Assembly: GCA_002425405.1 (NCBI GenBank)
Contig: DIME01000183.1
Span: 12,594 to 76,593 of the forward strand
From: Candidatus Accumulibacter vicinus
GTDB lineage: Bacteria > Pseudomonadota > Gammaproteobacteria > Burkholderiales > Rhodocyclaceae
DNA: 64,000 nt
Direction: 5' to 3'
Part shown: piece after piece, positions 35,514-46,384 of the stretch
Layout: each line of letters begins with the position of its first letter
Numbering within the stretch: the stretch's first letter is position 1
Position numbers and translations under genes: made by a program
Notes under the pieces: model-generated
Told to the model about the DNA's origin: nothing
The model's input: only the letters and a program-made list of their open reading frames with translations
Database searches by the model: none

Positions 35514-36461
35514 TTGAACTCACCAGAGCCAGTTCAGTCGCGTATCGTCATCGCCTCGCGTGAGTCGCGCCTGGCTCTGTGGCAAGCCGAGCATGTCCGT
35601 GGATGCCTGATGGAGTTATACCCACGGAGTCGCATCGAGATCCTCGGCATGACGACTCGCGGCGACCAGATCCTCGACCGTCCGCTGTCGGCGATCGGCG
35701 GTAAAGGGTTGTTTATCAAGGAACTCGAAGTGGCGATACAGGAAGGCCGTGCTGACCTCGCCGTGCATTCGATGAAGGACCTGCCGATGGAAATGCCTGC
35801 AGGCTTCACCCTCGCAGCCATTTCGGCGCGTGAAAATCCCTGCGATGCCTTTGTTTCGAACCGCTTTGCCGGGCTCGACGAGTTGCCGGCCCAGGCCGTG
35901 GTCGGAACTTCCAGCCTTCGTCGCGCAGCGATCCTGCGCGCCGGATATCCGCAACTTGTGATCCGCAGCCTGCGTGGTAACCTCGATACGCGGCTCAGGA
36001 AGCTCGATGCGGGTGAGTACGATGCGATCGTCCTCGCTGCCGCAGGCTTGATACGTCTGGGCCTGGCAGCACGGATCAGGTCTATCCTGACGCCAGAGCA
36101 GTCACTGCCAGCACCAGGGCAAGGAATCCTCGGGATCGAGGCCGCATCAGGGCGTGCTGACATCATGGCCCTGCTGGAACCACTCAACGACAGCGAGAGC
36201 GCGCACTGTGTGCGCGCCGAACGGGCCTTTTCGCGTGCTTTGGGGGGGAGCTGCCAAGTCCCGCTCGCTGCCTACGCGTTGCTCGATCGCGGTCATCTCT
36301 GGCTGCGTGGCTTCATCGCGACGCCGGACGGCAAGCAGATGATCGCCGGGGAACAGTACGGTGCGCCGGAAGACGGCGAGTCGATCGGTTACCTGCTCGC
36401 GCAGAGGCTGCGTGAACAGGGGGCCGAGGTCATCCTGGAGAAACTCGCCAGCGGCCAATGA
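35514..36461 (+). CDS. hemC: Hydroxymethylbilane synthase (porphobilinogen deaminase)
   Basis: A 315-residue HemC that joins four porphobilinogens into hydroxymethylbilane in tetrapyrrole synthesis. Signatures: [20 protein letters not shown] near 13, [18 protein letters not shown] near 61, [18 protein letters not shown] near 83, and [15 protein letters not shown] near 243 with the dipyrromethane-binding Cys. The start is TTG 35514; no ATG is available near the conserved N-terminus. It overlaps hemD by ATGA. Confidence 0.92.
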   Translation: MNSPEPVQSRIVIASRESRLALWQAEHVRGCLMELYPRSRIEILGMTTRGDQILDRPLSAIGGKGLFIKELEVAIQEGRADLAVHSMKDLPMEMPAGFTLAAISARENPCDAFVSNRFAGLDELPAQAVVGTSSLRRAAILRAGYPQLVIRSLRGNLDTRLRKLDAGEYDAIVLAAAGLIRLGLAARIRSILTPEQSLPAPGQGILGIEAASGRADIMALLEPLNDSESAHCVRAERAFSRALGGSCQVPLAAYALLDRGHLWLRGFIATPDGKQMIAGEQYGAPEDGESIGYLLAQRLREQGAEVILEKLASGQ

Positions 36462-37234
36462 AGCAGCCCTTGCGCGGCCTGACGATCGTCGTGACGCGCC
36501 CGCGCGCGCAGGCGTCGCGCCTGGCTGGCTGGATTGCCGAGCAGGGCGGCGAGCCGCTGATCTTTCCGCTGCTCGAGATTTCTCCGGTCATTGACCCTGC
36601 CCCCTTGCAGGCGGCAATCACGCGTCTCGGAGACTACTCGCTGGCGATTTTCATCAGCCCGAACGCAGTCGATTTCAGTGTCCCGGCGATTCTTGCCAGA
36701 CAGGCGTGGCCATTGGGTCTGCGGGCGGTGGCGATTGGCCAGAGCAGCGTCGCGCAGCTTGCCCGTTATGGCATCGACCATGCGCTGGCGCCGGTCGAGC
36801 GCTTCGATTCGGAGGCGCTGCTCGAACTTCCGGAAATGCAGTGCGCGGGCGTTGCCGGCAAGCGTGTGCTGATCTTTCGCGGTAACGGTGGCCGCGAACT
36901 GCTGGCCGATACCCTGCGCGAACGGGGCGCCGAAGTCGACGCCGTGAGTTGCTACCAGCGCTCGGCACCGGCTGACCCGGCCCCGCTGCAGGCGCTATGG
37001 CGCAGTGGCCAACTCGACGCACTGACGATTTCATCGAGCGAGGGCCTGCGCAATCTCGTCGGCCTGCTCGACGCCCCGGCGCGCGCCTGTCTGCGCGGCA
37101 CGCCGATGTTCGTGCCGCATCAGCGCATCGCCGAGCTGGCGCAGGCGCTTGCCATGCGGCAGGTTATCCTGACCGGAGCAGCCGACGCCGGGATCATCGC
37201 AGCACTATGCAGCCATGATTGGCAGCGATCATGA
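36458..37234 (+). CDS. hemD: Uroporphyrinogen-III synthase
   Basis: A 258-residue HemD that cyclises hydroxymethylbilane to uroporphyrinogen III. It opens with [20 protein letters not shown] and has [19 protein letters not shown] near 62, [20 protein letters not shown] near 137, and [19 protein letters not shown] near 185, the usual weakly conserved signature points. Translational coupling to hemC supports the call. Its 3' end overlaps the opposing hemF by 6 bp. Confidence 0.9.
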   Translation: MKQPLRGLTIVVTRPRAQASRLAGWIAEQGGEPLIFPLLEISPVIDPAPLQAAITRLGDYSLAIFISPNAVDFSVPAILARQAWPLGLRAVAIGQSSVAQLARYGIDHALAPVERFDSEALLELPEMQCAGVAGKRVLIFRGNGGRELLADTLRERGAEVDAVSCYQRSAPADPAPLQALWRSGQLDALTISSSEGLRNLVGLLDAPARACLRGTPMFVPHQRIAELAQALAMRQVILTGAADAGIIAALCSHDWQRS

Positions 37235-38179
37235 ACCAACAACCGGCCCCGCAGCCGGGGCTTCCGTCCAGTCGCGTGGTGCCAGCATGTCGTAGAGCGC
37301 GGCTTCGGCGCTGCCGGCTTCAGGATGCCAGTCGTAGCGCCATTTGACGACCGGAGGGAGCGACATCAGGATCGATTCGGTGCGCCCGCCCGACTGCAGG
37401 CCGAATAGCGTGCCGCGATCCCAGACCAGGTTGAACTCGACATAACGTCCGCGTCGGTACGCCTGGAAGTCACGTTCGCGTTCGCCGTAGGGCAGGGCCT
37501 GCCGCTTTGCAATGATTGGCAGGTAGGCTTCCGTAAACGCGTCACCAACCGCCCGGGTCAGCGCGAAGCAGCGCTCGAAGCCACCTTCGCTGAGGTCGTC
37601 GAAGAAGATGCCACCGACTCCGCGCGGTTCGTTGCGGTGCTTGAGGAAAAAGTACTCGTCGCACCATTGCTTGTAGCGCGCATGCGTGTCTGCTCCAAAG
37701 GGCTGCAACGCCTGCTTGCAGGTCATGTGGAAATGCCGGATGTCTTCGGCAAAGGGGTAGTAGGGAGTCAAGTCCATGCCGCCGCCAAACCACCAGGCAG
37801 GGTCGGCATCGGCCCGGGTTGCGATCAGGGCGCGCACGTTCATGTGCGCGGTCGGGCAGTAGGGGTTTTCCGGATGCAGGACCAGCGAAACGCCCATCGC
37901 GGCGAAGGCGCAGCCCGCCAGTTCGGGGCGTTTGGCGGTCGCCGAGGCCGGCAACGCGGCGCCGCTGACCTGCGAGAAAGCGACGCCGCCGCGTTCAATG
38001 ACACGACCTCCCTCAAGGATGCAGGTGCGGCCGCTGCCCGCGAGTGGCGAGTGGACTTCCTTTTCCCAGGGGTCGGCGCGGAAGCTCGCGCCGGCACGGC
38101 CCTCGAGCGTTTCGATTGCCGTGACGATACGCGTTTGCAGGTCGGTGAAGTACGCCTTGAGGCGGGTCGGGTCAATCAT
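37229..38179 (-). CDS. hemF: Oxygen-dependent coproporphyrinogen-III oxidase
   Basis: A 316-residue HemF that oxidatively decarboxylates coproporphyrinogen III to protoporphyrinogen IX using O2. Signatures are [20 protein letters not shown] near 90, [18 protein letters not shown] near 128, [20 protein letters not shown] near 171, and [20 protein letters not shown] near 240. It is the last gene of the leftward dusB-fis-purH-purD-hemF run and converges with hemD. The window shows only the aerobic enzyme. Confidence 0.94.
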   Translation of the reverse strand: MIDPTRLKAYFTDLQTRIVTAIETLEGRAGASFRADPWEKEVHSPLAGSGRTCILEGGRVIERGGVAFSQVSGAALPASATAKRPELAGCAFAAMGVSLVLHPENPYCPTAHMNVRALIATRADADPAWWFGGGMDLTPYYPFAEDIRHFHMTCKQALQPFGADTHARYKQWCDEYFFLKHRNEPRGVGGIFFDDLSEGGFERCFALTRAVGDAFTEAYLPIIAKRQALPYGERERDFQAYRRGRYVEFNLVWDRGTLFGLQSGGRTESILMSLPPVVKWRYDWHPEAGSAEAALYDMLAPRDWTEAPAAGPVVGS

Positions 38180-38231
38180 CCCTGGCCCGCAACCGCCGGT
38201 GCCGTGGCGGCTGGTGACTGTCTGGCCTCGC

Positions 38232-39512
38232 TCACCGGCTGACTGCGCGGTGGCCGATGTCGCGGCGATACTGCATGCCGTCGAAGTGGAGGTCGATGAT
38301 TATGTCATAGGCGCGTTTCTGTGCCTGCCTGACGTTGTCGGCAAGTGTCGTGACACACAGCACACGTCCTCCGGCGGTGACGATCCGGCCATCACGCTCG
38401 GTGGTGCCGGCATGGAAGACATGACTGTCGTCGCTGTCCTGCGGTAGACCGCTGATCAGATCGCCGGTGCGCGGAGTACCGGGGTAGTTGGCTGCGGCCA
38501 GCACGACGCCCAGCGCGACACGACGGTCCCAGCTCGCTTCGACCAGGTTGAGCCGGCCGGCGACGGCATGGTCGAGGAGGGTCAGCAGGTCGGATTTCAG
38601 GCGCATCATGATGGGCTGTGTTTCCGGGTCGCCGAGGCGGCAATTGAACTCGACGGTCTTGACCGATCCGTCCTTGCCAATCATCAGGCCAGCGTAGAGG
38701 AATCCGGTGTAGGGGATACCGTCGGCAGCCATTCCCCGTACCGTCGGCAGAATGATCTCGCGCATGGCGCGGGCGTGGACTTCCGGCGTGACCACGGGTG
38801 CTGGTGAGTAAGCGCCCATGCCACCGGTGTTGGGGCCGGTATCGCCGTCGCCGATGCGCTTGTGATCCTGAGTCGACGCCAGCGGCAGTACATTCTTGCC
38901 GTCGACCATGACGATAAAACTGGCTTCTTCGCCTTCGAGAAATTCTTCGATCAGCACGCGTGCTGGGGCCGAGTCTTTCGCCGGGCTGTCACCGCTGGCG
39001 GGGAGCATCCGGTCAATCGCGTCATGGGCTTCAGAGAGGTCCATGGCCACCACCACTCCCTTGCCGGCAGCCAGTCCATCGGCCTTGATGACGATCGGCG
39101 CGCCCTGCTGGTCGACGTAGGCGTGCGCCGCGCGGCTATCGGAGAAGGTTGCAAAGCGGGCGGTGGGAATGTTGTGCCTGGCCATGAAGCGCTTCGCGAA
39201 GTCCTTCGAGCTTTCGAGTTGGGCGGCTTCCCTGGTCGGACCGAAGATCTTCAGACCGCGGTCGCGAAAAAGATTGACGATGCCGGCAGCGAGCGGCGCT
39301 TCGGGACCAACTACCGTGAGATGGACCTTGTGCTTGGCGGCGAAGTCAGCGAGCGCTTCGGGGTTGGTGAGGTTGACGTTTTCGAGTTCACGCTCGCGCG
39401 CCGTGCCCGCGTTGCCAGGCGTGACGAAGACCTTCTGCAAACCGGGGGTCTTCGCCAGCCGCCAGGCGAGTGCGTGCTCGCGACCGCCTGAGCCGATGAC
39501 CATTAACTTCAT
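38232..39512 (-). CDS. purD: Phosphoribosylamine-glycine ligase
   Basis: A 426-residue GARS of the ATP-grasp superfamily; it couples phosphoribosylamine and glycine in purine synthesis. Signatures: [20 protein letters not shown] at the start, [20 protein letters not shown] near 67, [20 protein letters not shown] near 135, [20 protein letters not shown] near 230, and [20 protein letters not shown] near 283. It lies 138 bp after purH in the same direction. Confidence 0.95.
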   Translation of the reverse strand: MKLMVIGSGGREHALAWRLAKTPGLQKVFVTPGNAGTARERELENVNLTNPEALADFAAKHKVHLTVVGPEAPLAAGIVNLFRDRGLKIFGPTREAAQLESSKDFAKRFMARHNIPTARFATFSDSRAAHAYVDQQGAPIVIKADGLAAGKGVVVAMDLSEAHDAIDRMLPASGDSPAKDSAPARVLIEEFLEGEEASFIVMVDGKNVLPLASTQDHKRIGDGDTGPNTGGMGAYSPAPVVTPEVHARAMREIILPTVRGMAADGIPYTGFLYAGLMIGKDGSVKTVEFNCRLGDPETQPIMMRLKSDLLTLLDHAVAGRLNLVEASWDRRVALGVVLAAANYPGTPRTGDLISGLPQDSDDSHVFHAGTTERDGRIVTAGGRVLCVTTLADNVRQAQKRAYDIIIDLHFDGMQYRRDIGHRAVSR

Positions 39513-39650
39513 GACAGCCCTCTCCCCACCAGAACTTGAACTGCTGTGTGTACCCTCTGGCGCGCACCCGTCGAGCTGCGCCGTGCCTCGCCACTGACGA
39601 CTCTGACCATGATCTTCTGCACCGTGTCCTCCCCGGCATCACTCAAAGAA

Positions 39651-41216
39651 TCAATGCCGGAAGTGCCGGGCACCGGTGAACACCATCGCCAAGCCATGCT
39701 CGTCGGCGGCAGCGATCACTTCCTCATCACGCATCGAGCCTCCAGGCTGGATGACAGCCTTGGCGCCTGCCGCCGCGAGGACGTCAAGCCCGTCGCGGAA
39801 AGGGAAGAAAGCATCGGAGGCGACACAGGAACCGGCCAGGTCGAGGCCGGCATTCTGCGCTTTATTGGCCGCGATGCGGGTCGAATCGACGCGGCTCATC
39901 TGGCCGGCGCCCACGCCGAGGGTCATGCCGCGACCGCAAAAGACGATCGCATTGGACTTGACGAACTTGGCAACCCGATAGGCGAAGAGCAGATCCTCGA
40001 CCTGTGCGTCAGTCGGTGCGAGCTTGCTCACCACTCTCAGGTCGGAAGCCTGGACGTTGAACTGGTCGGGGGTCTGCAACAGTAGCCCGCCACCGACGCG
40101 CTTCATTTCGAAAGTATGCTGGCCTCTGGCCAGCGGCAGTTCGAGGACGCGCAGGTTCTGTTTGGTGGCCAGCATCGCCCGGGCAGTGTCGCTGAAAGCC
40201 GGTGCCAGCAGGACTTCGACGAAATGCTTGCGGGCATTCATGGCGGCCACGACATCGGCGTCGACCGTGCCGTTGAAAGCGATGATGCCGCCAAAGGCCG
40301 AGGTCGAGTCGGTCTGGAAGGCTTTTTCGTAGGCAGGCAGCAGGCCGACATCGATTGCCACACCGCAGGGATTGGCGTGTTTGATGATCACGCAGGCGGG
40401 CTTGTCGAAAGTCTTGACACACTCCCAGGCGGCGTCGGCATCGGCGATGTTGTTGTACGAGAGTTCCTTGCCCTGCAACTGCCGATAGTTGGCGATCGAA
40501 CCCGCAAGTGGCGTGGGATCGCGGTAGAAGGCCGCTTGCTGATGCGGGTTCTCACCGTAACGCAGCGTCTCGACGCGATCAAAGGCGAGTTGCAAAGAAT
40601 CGGGAAACGGCCCGGCCTGGTTCGATTCGTCGAGTGAAGTCAGCCAGTTGGCAATCGCCGCGTCGTAGCGCGCAGTGTGCGCAAAAGCCTTTTTGGCAAG
40701 CATGAAACGGGTGTCAAGACTCAGCGCGCCATCGCTGGCCGTCATCTCGGCGAGCAGCGCGGGGTAGTCCTCGGGGTCGGTGACCACGGCCACACCAGGG
40801 TAATTTTTGGCTGACGAACGCAGCATTGCCGGGCCGCCGATGTCGATGTTCTCGATCGCCTCGGCGAGTGTGACACCGGTTTGGGCAATGGTTTCACGGA
40901 ATGGGTAGAGATTCACACATACCAGATCGATGGTCGGGATGCCATGCCGTTCAAGCGTCGCCATGTGCTCGGGCAGATCGCGACGCGCCAGGATGCCGCC
41001 ATGTACTTTCGGATGCAGGGTCTTGACGCGGCCGTCGAGCATTTCCGGGAAGCCTGTGTAATCGCCCACCTCGGTAACCGGCAGACCCGCGTCGCGGAGC
41101 ATCCGGGCGGTGCCACCAGTCGATAACAGTTTGACATCATGAGCGATCAGGCCCTGCGCGAATTCGAGGGCGCCATTCTTGTTGGAGAGGCTGATCAGGG
41201 CTTGGCGGATTTTCAT
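39651..41216 (-). CDS. purH: Bifunctional AICAR transformylase/IMP cyclohydrolase
   Basis: A 521-residue PurH performing the last two steps of IMP synthesis. The N-terminal MGS-like cyclohydrolase domain (1-150) has [20 protein letters not shown] near 30 and [20 protein letters not shown] near 61. The transformylase domain (200-521) has [15 protein letters not shown] near 210, [10 protein letters not shown] near 268 with the catalytic Lys-His, and [20 protein letters not shown] near 473. It follows fis by 42 bp, within the dusB-fis operon. Confidence 0.95.
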   Translation of the reverse strand: MKIRQALISLSNKNGALEFAQGLIAHDVKLLSTGGTARMLRDAGLPVTEVGDYTGFPEMLDGRVKTLHPKVHGGILARRDLPEHMATLERHGIPTIDLVCVNLYPFRETIAQTGVTLAEAIENIDIGGPAMLRSSAKNYPGVAVVTDPEDYPALLAEMTASDGALSLDTRFMLAKKAFAHTARYDAAIANWLTSLDESNQAGPFPDSLQLAFDRVETLRYGENPHQQAAFYRDPTPLAGSIANYRQLQGKELSYNNIADADAAWECVKTFDKPACVIIKHANPCGVAIDVGLLPAYEKAFQTDSTSAFGGIIAFNGTVDADVVAAMNARKHFVEVLLAPAFSDTARAMLATKQNLRVLELPLARGQHTFEMKRVGGGLLLQTPDQFNVQASDLRVVSKLAPTDAQVEDLLFAYRVAKFVKSNAIVFCGRGMTLGVGAGQMSRVDSTRIAANKAQNAGLDLAGSCVASDAFFPFRDGLDVLAAAGAKAVIQPGGSMRDEEVIAAADEHGLAMVFTGARHFRH

Positions 41217-41258
41217 GGTAGGCAGGTGGCAGCTCTTGGAAAAGGGTAAAAGGAGTGT

Positions 41259-41504
41259 TCAGTCGATCAGTTTGTGGTCGACCAGTTTCTTACGCAGCGT
41301 GTTGCGATTGATCCCAAGGATTTCGGCCGCCAAGGTCTGGTTGCCGCCGGTCTGTCTGAGTACCACTTCAAGCATTGGGCGCTCGACGCTCTTGATCACC
41401 ATCGCGTAAACTGCAGCCGGCTTCTCGCCTTCAAGTTGTTGAAAGTAGTTTTCCAGCGCCTTGCCGACGCAAGTTGCGATATGGTCGTCGTCATTGCGCT
41501 TCAT
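41259..41504 (-). CDS. fis: Fis-family nucleoid protein
   Basis: An 81-residue Fis-type DNA-binding protein. The C-terminal helix-turn-helix is clear: EVVLRQTGGNQTLAAEILGI then NRNTLRKKL. Fis bends DNA and regulates rRNA/tRNA genes, supercoiling and recombination. It overlaps dusB by ATGA, the arrangement also found in enterobacteria (dusB-fis), so growth-dependent control through the dusB promoter is likely. Slightly shorter than enterobacterial Fis (98), as is normal in betaproteobacteria. Confidence 0.92.
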   Translation of the reverse strand: MKRNDDDHIATCVGKALENYFQQLEGEKPAAVYAMVIKSVERPMLEVVLRQTGGNQTLAAEILGINRNTLRKKLVDHKLID

Positions 41505-42541
41505 GCTGCAAGGTCCTCGAAGTTGGCATGCGGTGAAGGGGCCGTGCTGACGTAGCTCAAATGCTCCTGGTATTCCGCAAGGGCACAGAAAAAGTTATTG
41601 ACTGCCTGCCTTTGCAGTTCGATGGTCGGCAACTGGTTCATCCTGTGACGGAAAGCTGCCGAGCCGACCAGACCCCTTGTATACCAGGAAATATGCTTGC
41701 GCGCGATACCGACCCCAGTTTCGACACCGTAAAAGAGATATAGATCCTCAAGGTGCTCGAGCAGTACCTCGTGAATTTCACTGACCCTTGGTGGAGGCAG
41801 GTAGGTCCCGGTGTTCAGGAAATACTCGATCTCGCGGAACAGCCATGGGCGCCCCTGTGCGGCGCGTCCGATCATCAGCGCGTCGGCATGGGTGGTATCA
41901 AGGACATGCTTTGCCTGTTCAGGAGAACTGATGTCGCCATTGGCGATAATGGGAATTGTCGCCACGGCTTTTGCTGCTTGGATCGTCTCATATTCGGCCT
42001 GGCCGCTGTAGCCGCAGGCGCGCGTTCGGCCGTGCATTGCCAGGGCTCTGATTCCTGACTGCTCTGCGATCTTTAGGATGTTCAAGGCATTGCGATTGTT
42101 CTTGTCCCAGCCGGTGCGGATCTTCAAGGTCACCGGGGTGCTCGGTACGGCATTGACGACGGCCTCGAGAATTTTCCGGACCAGCGGCTCGTCCCTGAGC
42201 AGGGCCGAACCGGCCATGACGTTGCAGATTTTCTTCGCCGGGCAGCCCATGTTGATGTCGATGATCTGAGCCCCTCGCTCAACGTTGTAACGTGCCGCAG
42301 CAGCCATCATCGAGGGGCTGGCGCCGGCAATCTGTACTGAAATCGGCGCAACCTCGCCGGCATGGTTGGCGCGACGCCGGGTCTTCATGCTGCCATAGAG
42401 CAGGGAGTTTGAAGTGACCATCTCGGATACAGCCAGACCGGCACCCATGCATTTGCAGAGTTGCCTGAAGGGGCGATCGGTGACGCCCGCCATCGGCGCG
42501 ACGAACAACTGATTGCGAAGCGAAAAACCGAGAAATTCCAT
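41501..42541 (-). CDS. dusB: tRNA-dihydrouridine synthase B
   Basis: A 346-residue FMN enzyme that reduces uridine to dihydrouridine in tRNA D-loops. I start it at ATG 42541 (MEFLGFSLRNQLFVAPMAGV); the frame is open 300 bp further without likeness. Signatures are APMAGVTDRPFRQLCKCMGA near 15, DINMGCPAKKICNVMAGSAL near 95 with the catalytic Cys, ALAMHGRTRACGYSGQAEYE near 158, and IIANGDISSPEQAKHVLDTT near 188. First gene of the leftward run with fis, purH, purD and hemF. Confidence 0.93.
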   Translation of the reverse strand: MEFLGFSLRNQLFVAPMAGVTDRPFRQLCKCMGAGLAVSEMVTSNSLLYGSMKTRRRANHAGEVAPISVQIAGASPSMMAAAARYNVERGAQIIDINMGCPAKKICNVMAGSALLRDEPLVRKILEAVVNAVPSTPVTLKIRTGWDKNNRNALNILKIAEQSGIRALAMHGRTRACGYSGQAEYETIQAAKAVATIPIIANGDISSPEQAKHVLDTTHADALMIGRAAQGRPWLFREIEYFLNTGTYLPPPRVSEIHEVLLEHLEDLYLFYGVETGVGIARKHISWYTRGLVGSAAFRHRMNQLPTIELQRQAVNNFFCALAEYQEHLSYVSTAPSPHANFEDLAA

Positions 42542-42770
42542 GCTGGTAAGGTGCCGATGGGCAAGGCAAGGCTCGGATTCTACCGCGATTGCTGCCGCGA
42601 AAACAGACACTACTTGCCCCTGGAAGAAACGCGAAAGGGCTTCTGGCGTTCTCCTCAGACCGGATCGCGATGCCGATGCGGTTTTCTTGATGCTGGTTGT
42701 CAACCGCTGCATGCAGAGAGCGTTACTCCCAGCATGGTTGGCACGACAATATTTGGACAGGAGAATAAAA

Positions 42771-43055
42771 ATGGGTAGCCTAAGCAGCGAGTCTTTTGAC
42801 CAGTTTCTCGAATCACTCAAGCAGGCGGGCGTGGAAATCAGCAATGAATGCGAGTTGCGCGAGCGGCTGGCCGAAGCTCAGCGTTGGCGCTTTGCTTTTG
42901 CTACGCTGGCAGCCAACGGCCGCCCATTGGGAATTCGTTTTCAGGATAGTAGTCATGGCGTGAACGAGGCGGATATCCACCGGACCTTTGCCCGCTTCCA
43001 GTTCCCTGAAATCTTGCAGACCACCTTTGCGGCCAGCCTTCGGGTTGAGCACTGA
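42771..43055 (+). CDS. Small conserved-looking protein of unknown function
   Basis: A 94-residue frame starting at ATG 42771, with CAGGAGAATAAAA just upstream, a convincing ribosome site. The product is mixed helical (SFDQFLESLKQAGVEISNEC) with no membrane segment or known motif, and includes WRFAFATLAANGRPLGIRFQ. It is divergent from dusB with 229 bp between them. I do not recognise the family. Confidence 0.6.
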   Translation: MGSLSSESFDQFLESLKQAGVEISNECELRERLAEAQRWRFAFATLAANGRPLGIRFQDSSHGVNEADIHRTFARFQFPEILQTTFAASLRVEH

Positions 43056-43188
43056 TCACTGATCTTTCTGGCTAGTAGCTGTACCGCCGGCCTGTTGGCT
43101 CGACAGGCCGGGCACTTTCGACAGACCGACGTTCCTACAAAGTTGATCCTTGTTGAACGACGGTGGCCAGGTGAGTCATAATGTCGGT

Positions 43189-43566
43189 ATGAATGACTTA
43201 CCCCCCCAGGATCCGCGCCGGCGGCTCCGAGAACTTCTCGCCATTCCTGAGCGCGATCGAACCGACGAGCAATGGGATGAAATCATTGAGATCGAGATCA
43301 CCCTTGCTCCGGGAAACCGTGAGTCCGATCGTCCTTCGGATCGGCAGCCGGAGAAGCGCCAAAGTACCTCAGGTCAGGGCCGACGTCCGGAACAACGGAA
43401 GAGTGGTACCCGGCCTGCTCCCCAGAGGTCTGACCCGCGCCCGTCCGCTGCCAGATCTGACCCCACGTTGGACGCTCCGCCTGATGTGCGCCCGTCCGAC
43501 ACGCGACCACCCAAGCGACATGTGCGGCGGCCAAGGCGCCCACCCGAAACCCCAAGCGAAGGCTGA
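43189..43566 (+). CDS. Small protein with Pro/Arg-rich low-complexity tail
   Basis: A 125-residue frame from ATG 43189. Residues 1-45 form a helical, acidic start (RRRLRELLAIPERDRTDEQW; IIEIEITLAPGN); the remainder (46-125) is low-complexity, rich in Arg, Pro, Ser and Asp, and likely disordered and basic. No domain is recognised. The start lacks a strong ribosome site, and an in-frame TTG exists at 43150. Converges with dnaQ. Confidence 0.5.
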   Translation: MNDLPPQDPRRRLRELLAIPERDRTDEQWDEIIEIEITLAPGNRESDRPSDRQPEKRQSTSGQGRRPEQRKSGTRPAPQRSDPRPSAARSDPTLDAPPDVRPSDTRPPKRHVRRPRRPPETPSEG

Positions 43567-43613
43567 TCGAGTTTCGTTCGTAGCGCGCTTGGCCAGGTAC
43601 GCTGCGGCACCGT

Positions 43614-43631
43614 GTTGTCAGTGTTGACAAC
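43614..43631. terminator. Short inverted repeat between convergent genes
   Basis: GTTGTCA and TGACAAC flank a 4-nt loop between the Pro/Arg-rich protein and dnaQ. There is no T-run on either side, so a terminator role is only possible. Confidence 0.25.
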
Positions 43632-43656
43632 CGGCGCGTACCGGCGGCGGGGTCGA

Positions 43657-44376
43657 TTAGCCGTTGTTCTCGGTTTGCAGCCACAAGCACCGGCCTTTGC
43701 TTGCTTGGTCTATGGCTGCCAGTAGCTGCTCGTGCAGAATGAGTTCTTCCGGGCTGGCGCGCCTGATCTGCTGTGCCCGACGTTGGCTGCCTGCGGGGGT
43801 GATTCTGGCAGTCTCGTTTCCGTTCGCTTGATCATCGCCAAGATCGATGATCAGGCTTTCCTGACCGCGGGTCATTGCCAGATAGACTTCGGCAAGAATC
43901 TCGGCATCGAGCAAGGCACCATGTAGTGTACGGTGCGAGTTGTCTATCCCGTAACGATCACAAAGTGCGTTGAGGTTGTTCTTCTTTCCGGGGTGCAGAT
44001 CCTTGGCCATGCGCAGGGTGTCGCATATTCCGGCACAGAACTCTTCCACCGGCGCCATATTGAGCCGCGTCAATTCGGCATTCAGGAAACCGATGTCGAA
44101 AACTGCGTTGTGAATGACGAGTTCAGCATCCCGCACAAAATCGAGAAATTCCGCCGCAATATCTGCAAAGCGCGGTTTGTCGAGCAGAAACTCGCGGCTG
44201 ATCCCGTGCACCGAGAGGGCACCAGCATCGATATCTCTTTCCGGATTCAAATAGCAGTGGAAGTGCCGATTGGTTAGACGCCGATTGCGCATCTCGACGC
44301 CGGCGATTTCGATGATGCGGTGCCCAAGCTTGTGCTCCAGGCCGGTCGTTTCAGTGTCCAGGAAGATCTGGCGCAT
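43657..44376 (-). CDS. dnaQ: DNA polymerase III epsilon subunit (3'-5' proofreading exonuclease)
   Basis: A 239-residue DEDDh exonuclease. Motif Exo I is IFLDTETTGLEHKLGHRIIE at residues 4-23 (Asp and Glu ligands), Exo II is ELVIHNAVFDIGFLNAELTR near 90, and Exo III is NSHRTLHGALLDAEILAEVY near 146 with the His and Asp. It proofreads within the Pol III core. The C-terminal 50 residues contact the alpha subunit in the family. Lies 18 bp after rnhA in the same direction; the rnhA-dnaQ pair is common in proteobacteria. Confidence 0.94.
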   Translation of the reverse strand: MRQIFLDTETTGLEHKLGHRIIEIAGVEMRNRRLTNRHFHCYLNPERDIDAGALSVHGISREFLLDKPRFADIAAEFLDFVRDAELVIHNAVFDIGFLNAELTRLNMAPVEEFCAGICDTLRMAKDLHPGKKNNLNALCDRYGIDNSHRTLHGALLDAEILAEVYLAMTRGQESLIIDLGDDQANGNETARITPAGSQRRAQQIRRASPEELILHEQLLAAIDQASKGRCLWLQTENNG

Positions 44377-44394
44377 GCTCGCTTTCCTTGCTGT

Positions 44395-44856
44395 TCATTT
44401 CGTTTTGCGGGTACAAGCCAGCTCGTCCATGGCGCGATTGGCCAGGGCGTCGGCGCGTTCATTGCCGCTGTGCCCGGCATGCCCCTTGACCCATGACCAT
44501 CTGATCTGGTGCTGGCCAGCCAGCTCATCAAGACGCTGCCAGAGGTCGGCGTTCTTGACCGGCTTCTTGTCGGCGGTGCGCCAGCCATTGCGCTTCCAGT
44601 TGTGAATCCACTCGCTGATGCCTTTTTGCAGGTACTGCGAATCAGTATGCAGATCGACGGTCGCCGGTGTCTTCAGCGCCTCGAGGGCACGTATCGCGGC
44701 AGTGAGTTCCATCCGGTTGTTGGTCGTGGCCTCTTCGCTTCCCCAGAGTTCCTTCTCCCGATCACCGGCCCGCAGGAGCACGCCCCAGCCGCCAGGTCCA
44801 GGGTTGCCGCGACAGCCACCGTCGGCGTAGATGGTGACGATTTGTTCATTGCTCAT
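44395..44856 (-). CDS. rnhA: Ribonuclease HI
   Basis: A 153-residue RNase HI that cuts RNA in RNA-DNA hybrids. The four acidic residues are visible: Asp in [20 protein letters not shown] near 11, Glu in [16 protein letters not shown] near 50, Asp in [20 protein letters not shown] near 72, and Asp in [16 protein letters not shown] near 136; the flexible His is in [11 protein letters not shown]. Overlaps the upstream methyltransferase by 4 bp. Confidence 0.95.
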   Translation of the reverse strand: MSNEQIVTIYADGGCRGNPGPGGWGVLLRAGDREKELWGSEEATTNNRMELTAAIRALEALKTPATVDLHTDSQYLQKGISEWIHNWKRNGWRTADKKPVKNADLWQRLDELAGQHQIRWSWVKGHAGHSGNERADALANRAMDELACTRKTK

Positions 44857-45566
44857 GAAATTTCCTTTTTGCTGACTACGGATAAGGCCTTACGAGGAGA
44901 ACGTTGCTGCTTCCAGCTCGGCAGTATCAGGCGCATGCCATGCACGCGCTTGATCGCACGCAGCAGATACACGCCGCCGGCAAAAGCCCACCAGCGAGTG
45001 CCGGCGGTTTCCATGAAGTGCCAACGCTTCAGCCAGCGCTCATGCGTGCATGGCGGTGAATAACAGCCAAAAGTACCCCGTTCGACTTCGAAGCCGAGCA
45101 GTTGCAGCCAGTCCTTGAGACGCCGCACCGAGAGGTAGTGGCCATTCCACGGAAAATGGCCGGGGCAGTTCGGCAGACCACGGCGCAACCCCCAGATGGA
45201 AATCGGGTTGAAGCCGGTAATCAGTACTTCGCCTTCCGGAATCAGGACGCGCTCGACTTCGCGCAGAATCTGGTGCGGGTCCGCATGGAACTCGAGCACA
45301 TGCGGCATGACCACCAGATCGATGCTGTGTGCCGCGAAGGGGAGCTGCCGTAAATCGCAGAAGACATCGACCTGGCCTGAATCGTCCACCACCTGTCGGA
45401 GAGGGATACGGTTCTCGGCAAGCAGATCACGTTGTGGGAGACCCAGCTGGATGGCATTGTAGCCAAAAAGGTCGGCGACGACGGCGTCGATCGTGGCTTG
45501 CTCCCAAGCCATGACATAGCGCCCTTGCGGGCTTTCCAGCCAGGTGTCGAGGCCAGGGATTGACAT
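44853..45566 (-). CDS. SAM-dependent class I methyltransferase (type 11)
   Basis: A 237-residue methyltransferase-fold protein. The acidic strand-end [20 protein letters not shown] near 75-94 is motif IV of Methyltransf_11, followed by [20 protein letters not shown] and [16 protein letters not shown] near 110-140. The SAM-binding glycine motif is degenerate. The substrate is unknown; homologues commonly sit next to rnhA-dnaQ and divergent from gloB in betaproteobacteria, as here. Operon with rnhA and dnaQ. Confidence 0.8.
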   Translation of the reverse strand: MSIPGLDTWLESPQGRYVMAWEQATIDAVVADLFGYNAIQLGLPQRDLLAENRIPLRQVVDDSGQVDVFCDLRQLPFAAHSIDLVVMPHVLEFHADPHQILREVERVLIPEGEVLITGFNPISIWGLRRGLPNCPGHFPWNGHYLSVRRLKDWLQLLGFEVERGTFGCYSPPCTHERWLKRWHFMETAGTRWWAFAGGVYLLRAIKRVHGMRLILPSWKQQRSPRKALSVVSKKEIS

Positions 45567-45593
45567 TTTCAGCAGTTCTTCCAGAATGGATCA

Positions 45594-46355
45594 ATGTTCG
45601 ACATTATTCGGATCCCGGCTTTCAAGGATAACTACATCTGGTTGTTGCGCAAGGGCGCGACAGCGGCTGTGGTTGACCCGGGCGATGCACGCCCCGTACT
45701 TGATGTGCTTGAGCAAGAGGGGTTGTCGCTGAGCGCCATTCTCATCACCCATCACCATGCTGACCATCAGGGCGGAGTTGCTGAACTGTTGGCGCATCAT
45801 TCTGCTGAGGTCTTCGGTCCAGCGGCGGAGTCGATTGCCGGCATCAGCAAACCCTTGCGTAGCGGCGATACGATCAGCATTGCGCCTTTCGGCATCGAAT
45901 TTGAGGTGATCGCGGTGCCCGGACATACGCTTGGGCACATTGCGTATTATGGCTCAGGCTGCCTGTTTTGTGGCGATACCTTGTTTGCCGGCGGCTGTGG
46001 TCGTCTATTCGAGGGGACCGCTGCACAGATGGCTGATTCGCTGGCCCGTCTGGCCGCGCTGCCGGATGACACCGCGGTGTATTGCGCCCATGAGTATACG
46101 CAGGCGAATCTGCGCTTTGCTTTGGCGGTTGAGCCTGGGAATCGTCGGCTGCAAAGCCGTGTCGAAGAGGTTGCCGTCACTCGTGCCAGGGGTGGGGCGA
46201 CGCTGCCGTCTACGATCGCGATCGAGAAGGCGACCAATCCCTTCCTGCGCTGTGGCGAACCGGAAGTGGCGGCTTCAGCACGCAGCAGGGTGCCTGCAGC
46301 GCGCGATGAGGTGGCGGTGTTTGCTGCGCTGCGTGAGTGGAAGAACAGTTTTTGA
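45594..46355 (+). CDS. gloB: Hydroxyacylglutathione hydrolase (glyoxalase II)
   Basis: A 253-residue glyoxalase II, splitting S-lactoylglutathione into lactate and glutathione. The zinc motif is [20 protein letters not shown] near 49-68 (HxHxDH), and [19 protein letters not shown] near 104, [20 protein letters not shown] near 122, and [20 protein letters not shown] near 160 complete it. It starts 27 bp from the divergent methyltransferase gene. Length matches the family. Confidence 0.94.
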   Translation: MFDIIRIPAFKDNYIWLLRKGATAAVVDPGDARPVLDVLEQEGLSLSAILITHHHADHQGGVAELLAHHSAEVFGPAAESIAGISKPLRSGDTISIAPFGIEFEVIAVPGHTLGHIAYYGSGCLFCGDTLFAGGCGRLFEGTAAQMADSLARLAALPDDTAVYCAHEYTQANLRFALAVEPGNRRLQSRVEEVAVTRARGGATLPSTIAIEKATNPFLRCGEPEVAASARSRVPAARDEVAVFAALREWKNSF

Positions 46356-46384
46356 ACGTTCTTTCAGGGGTTTTCCGGGGGGTG

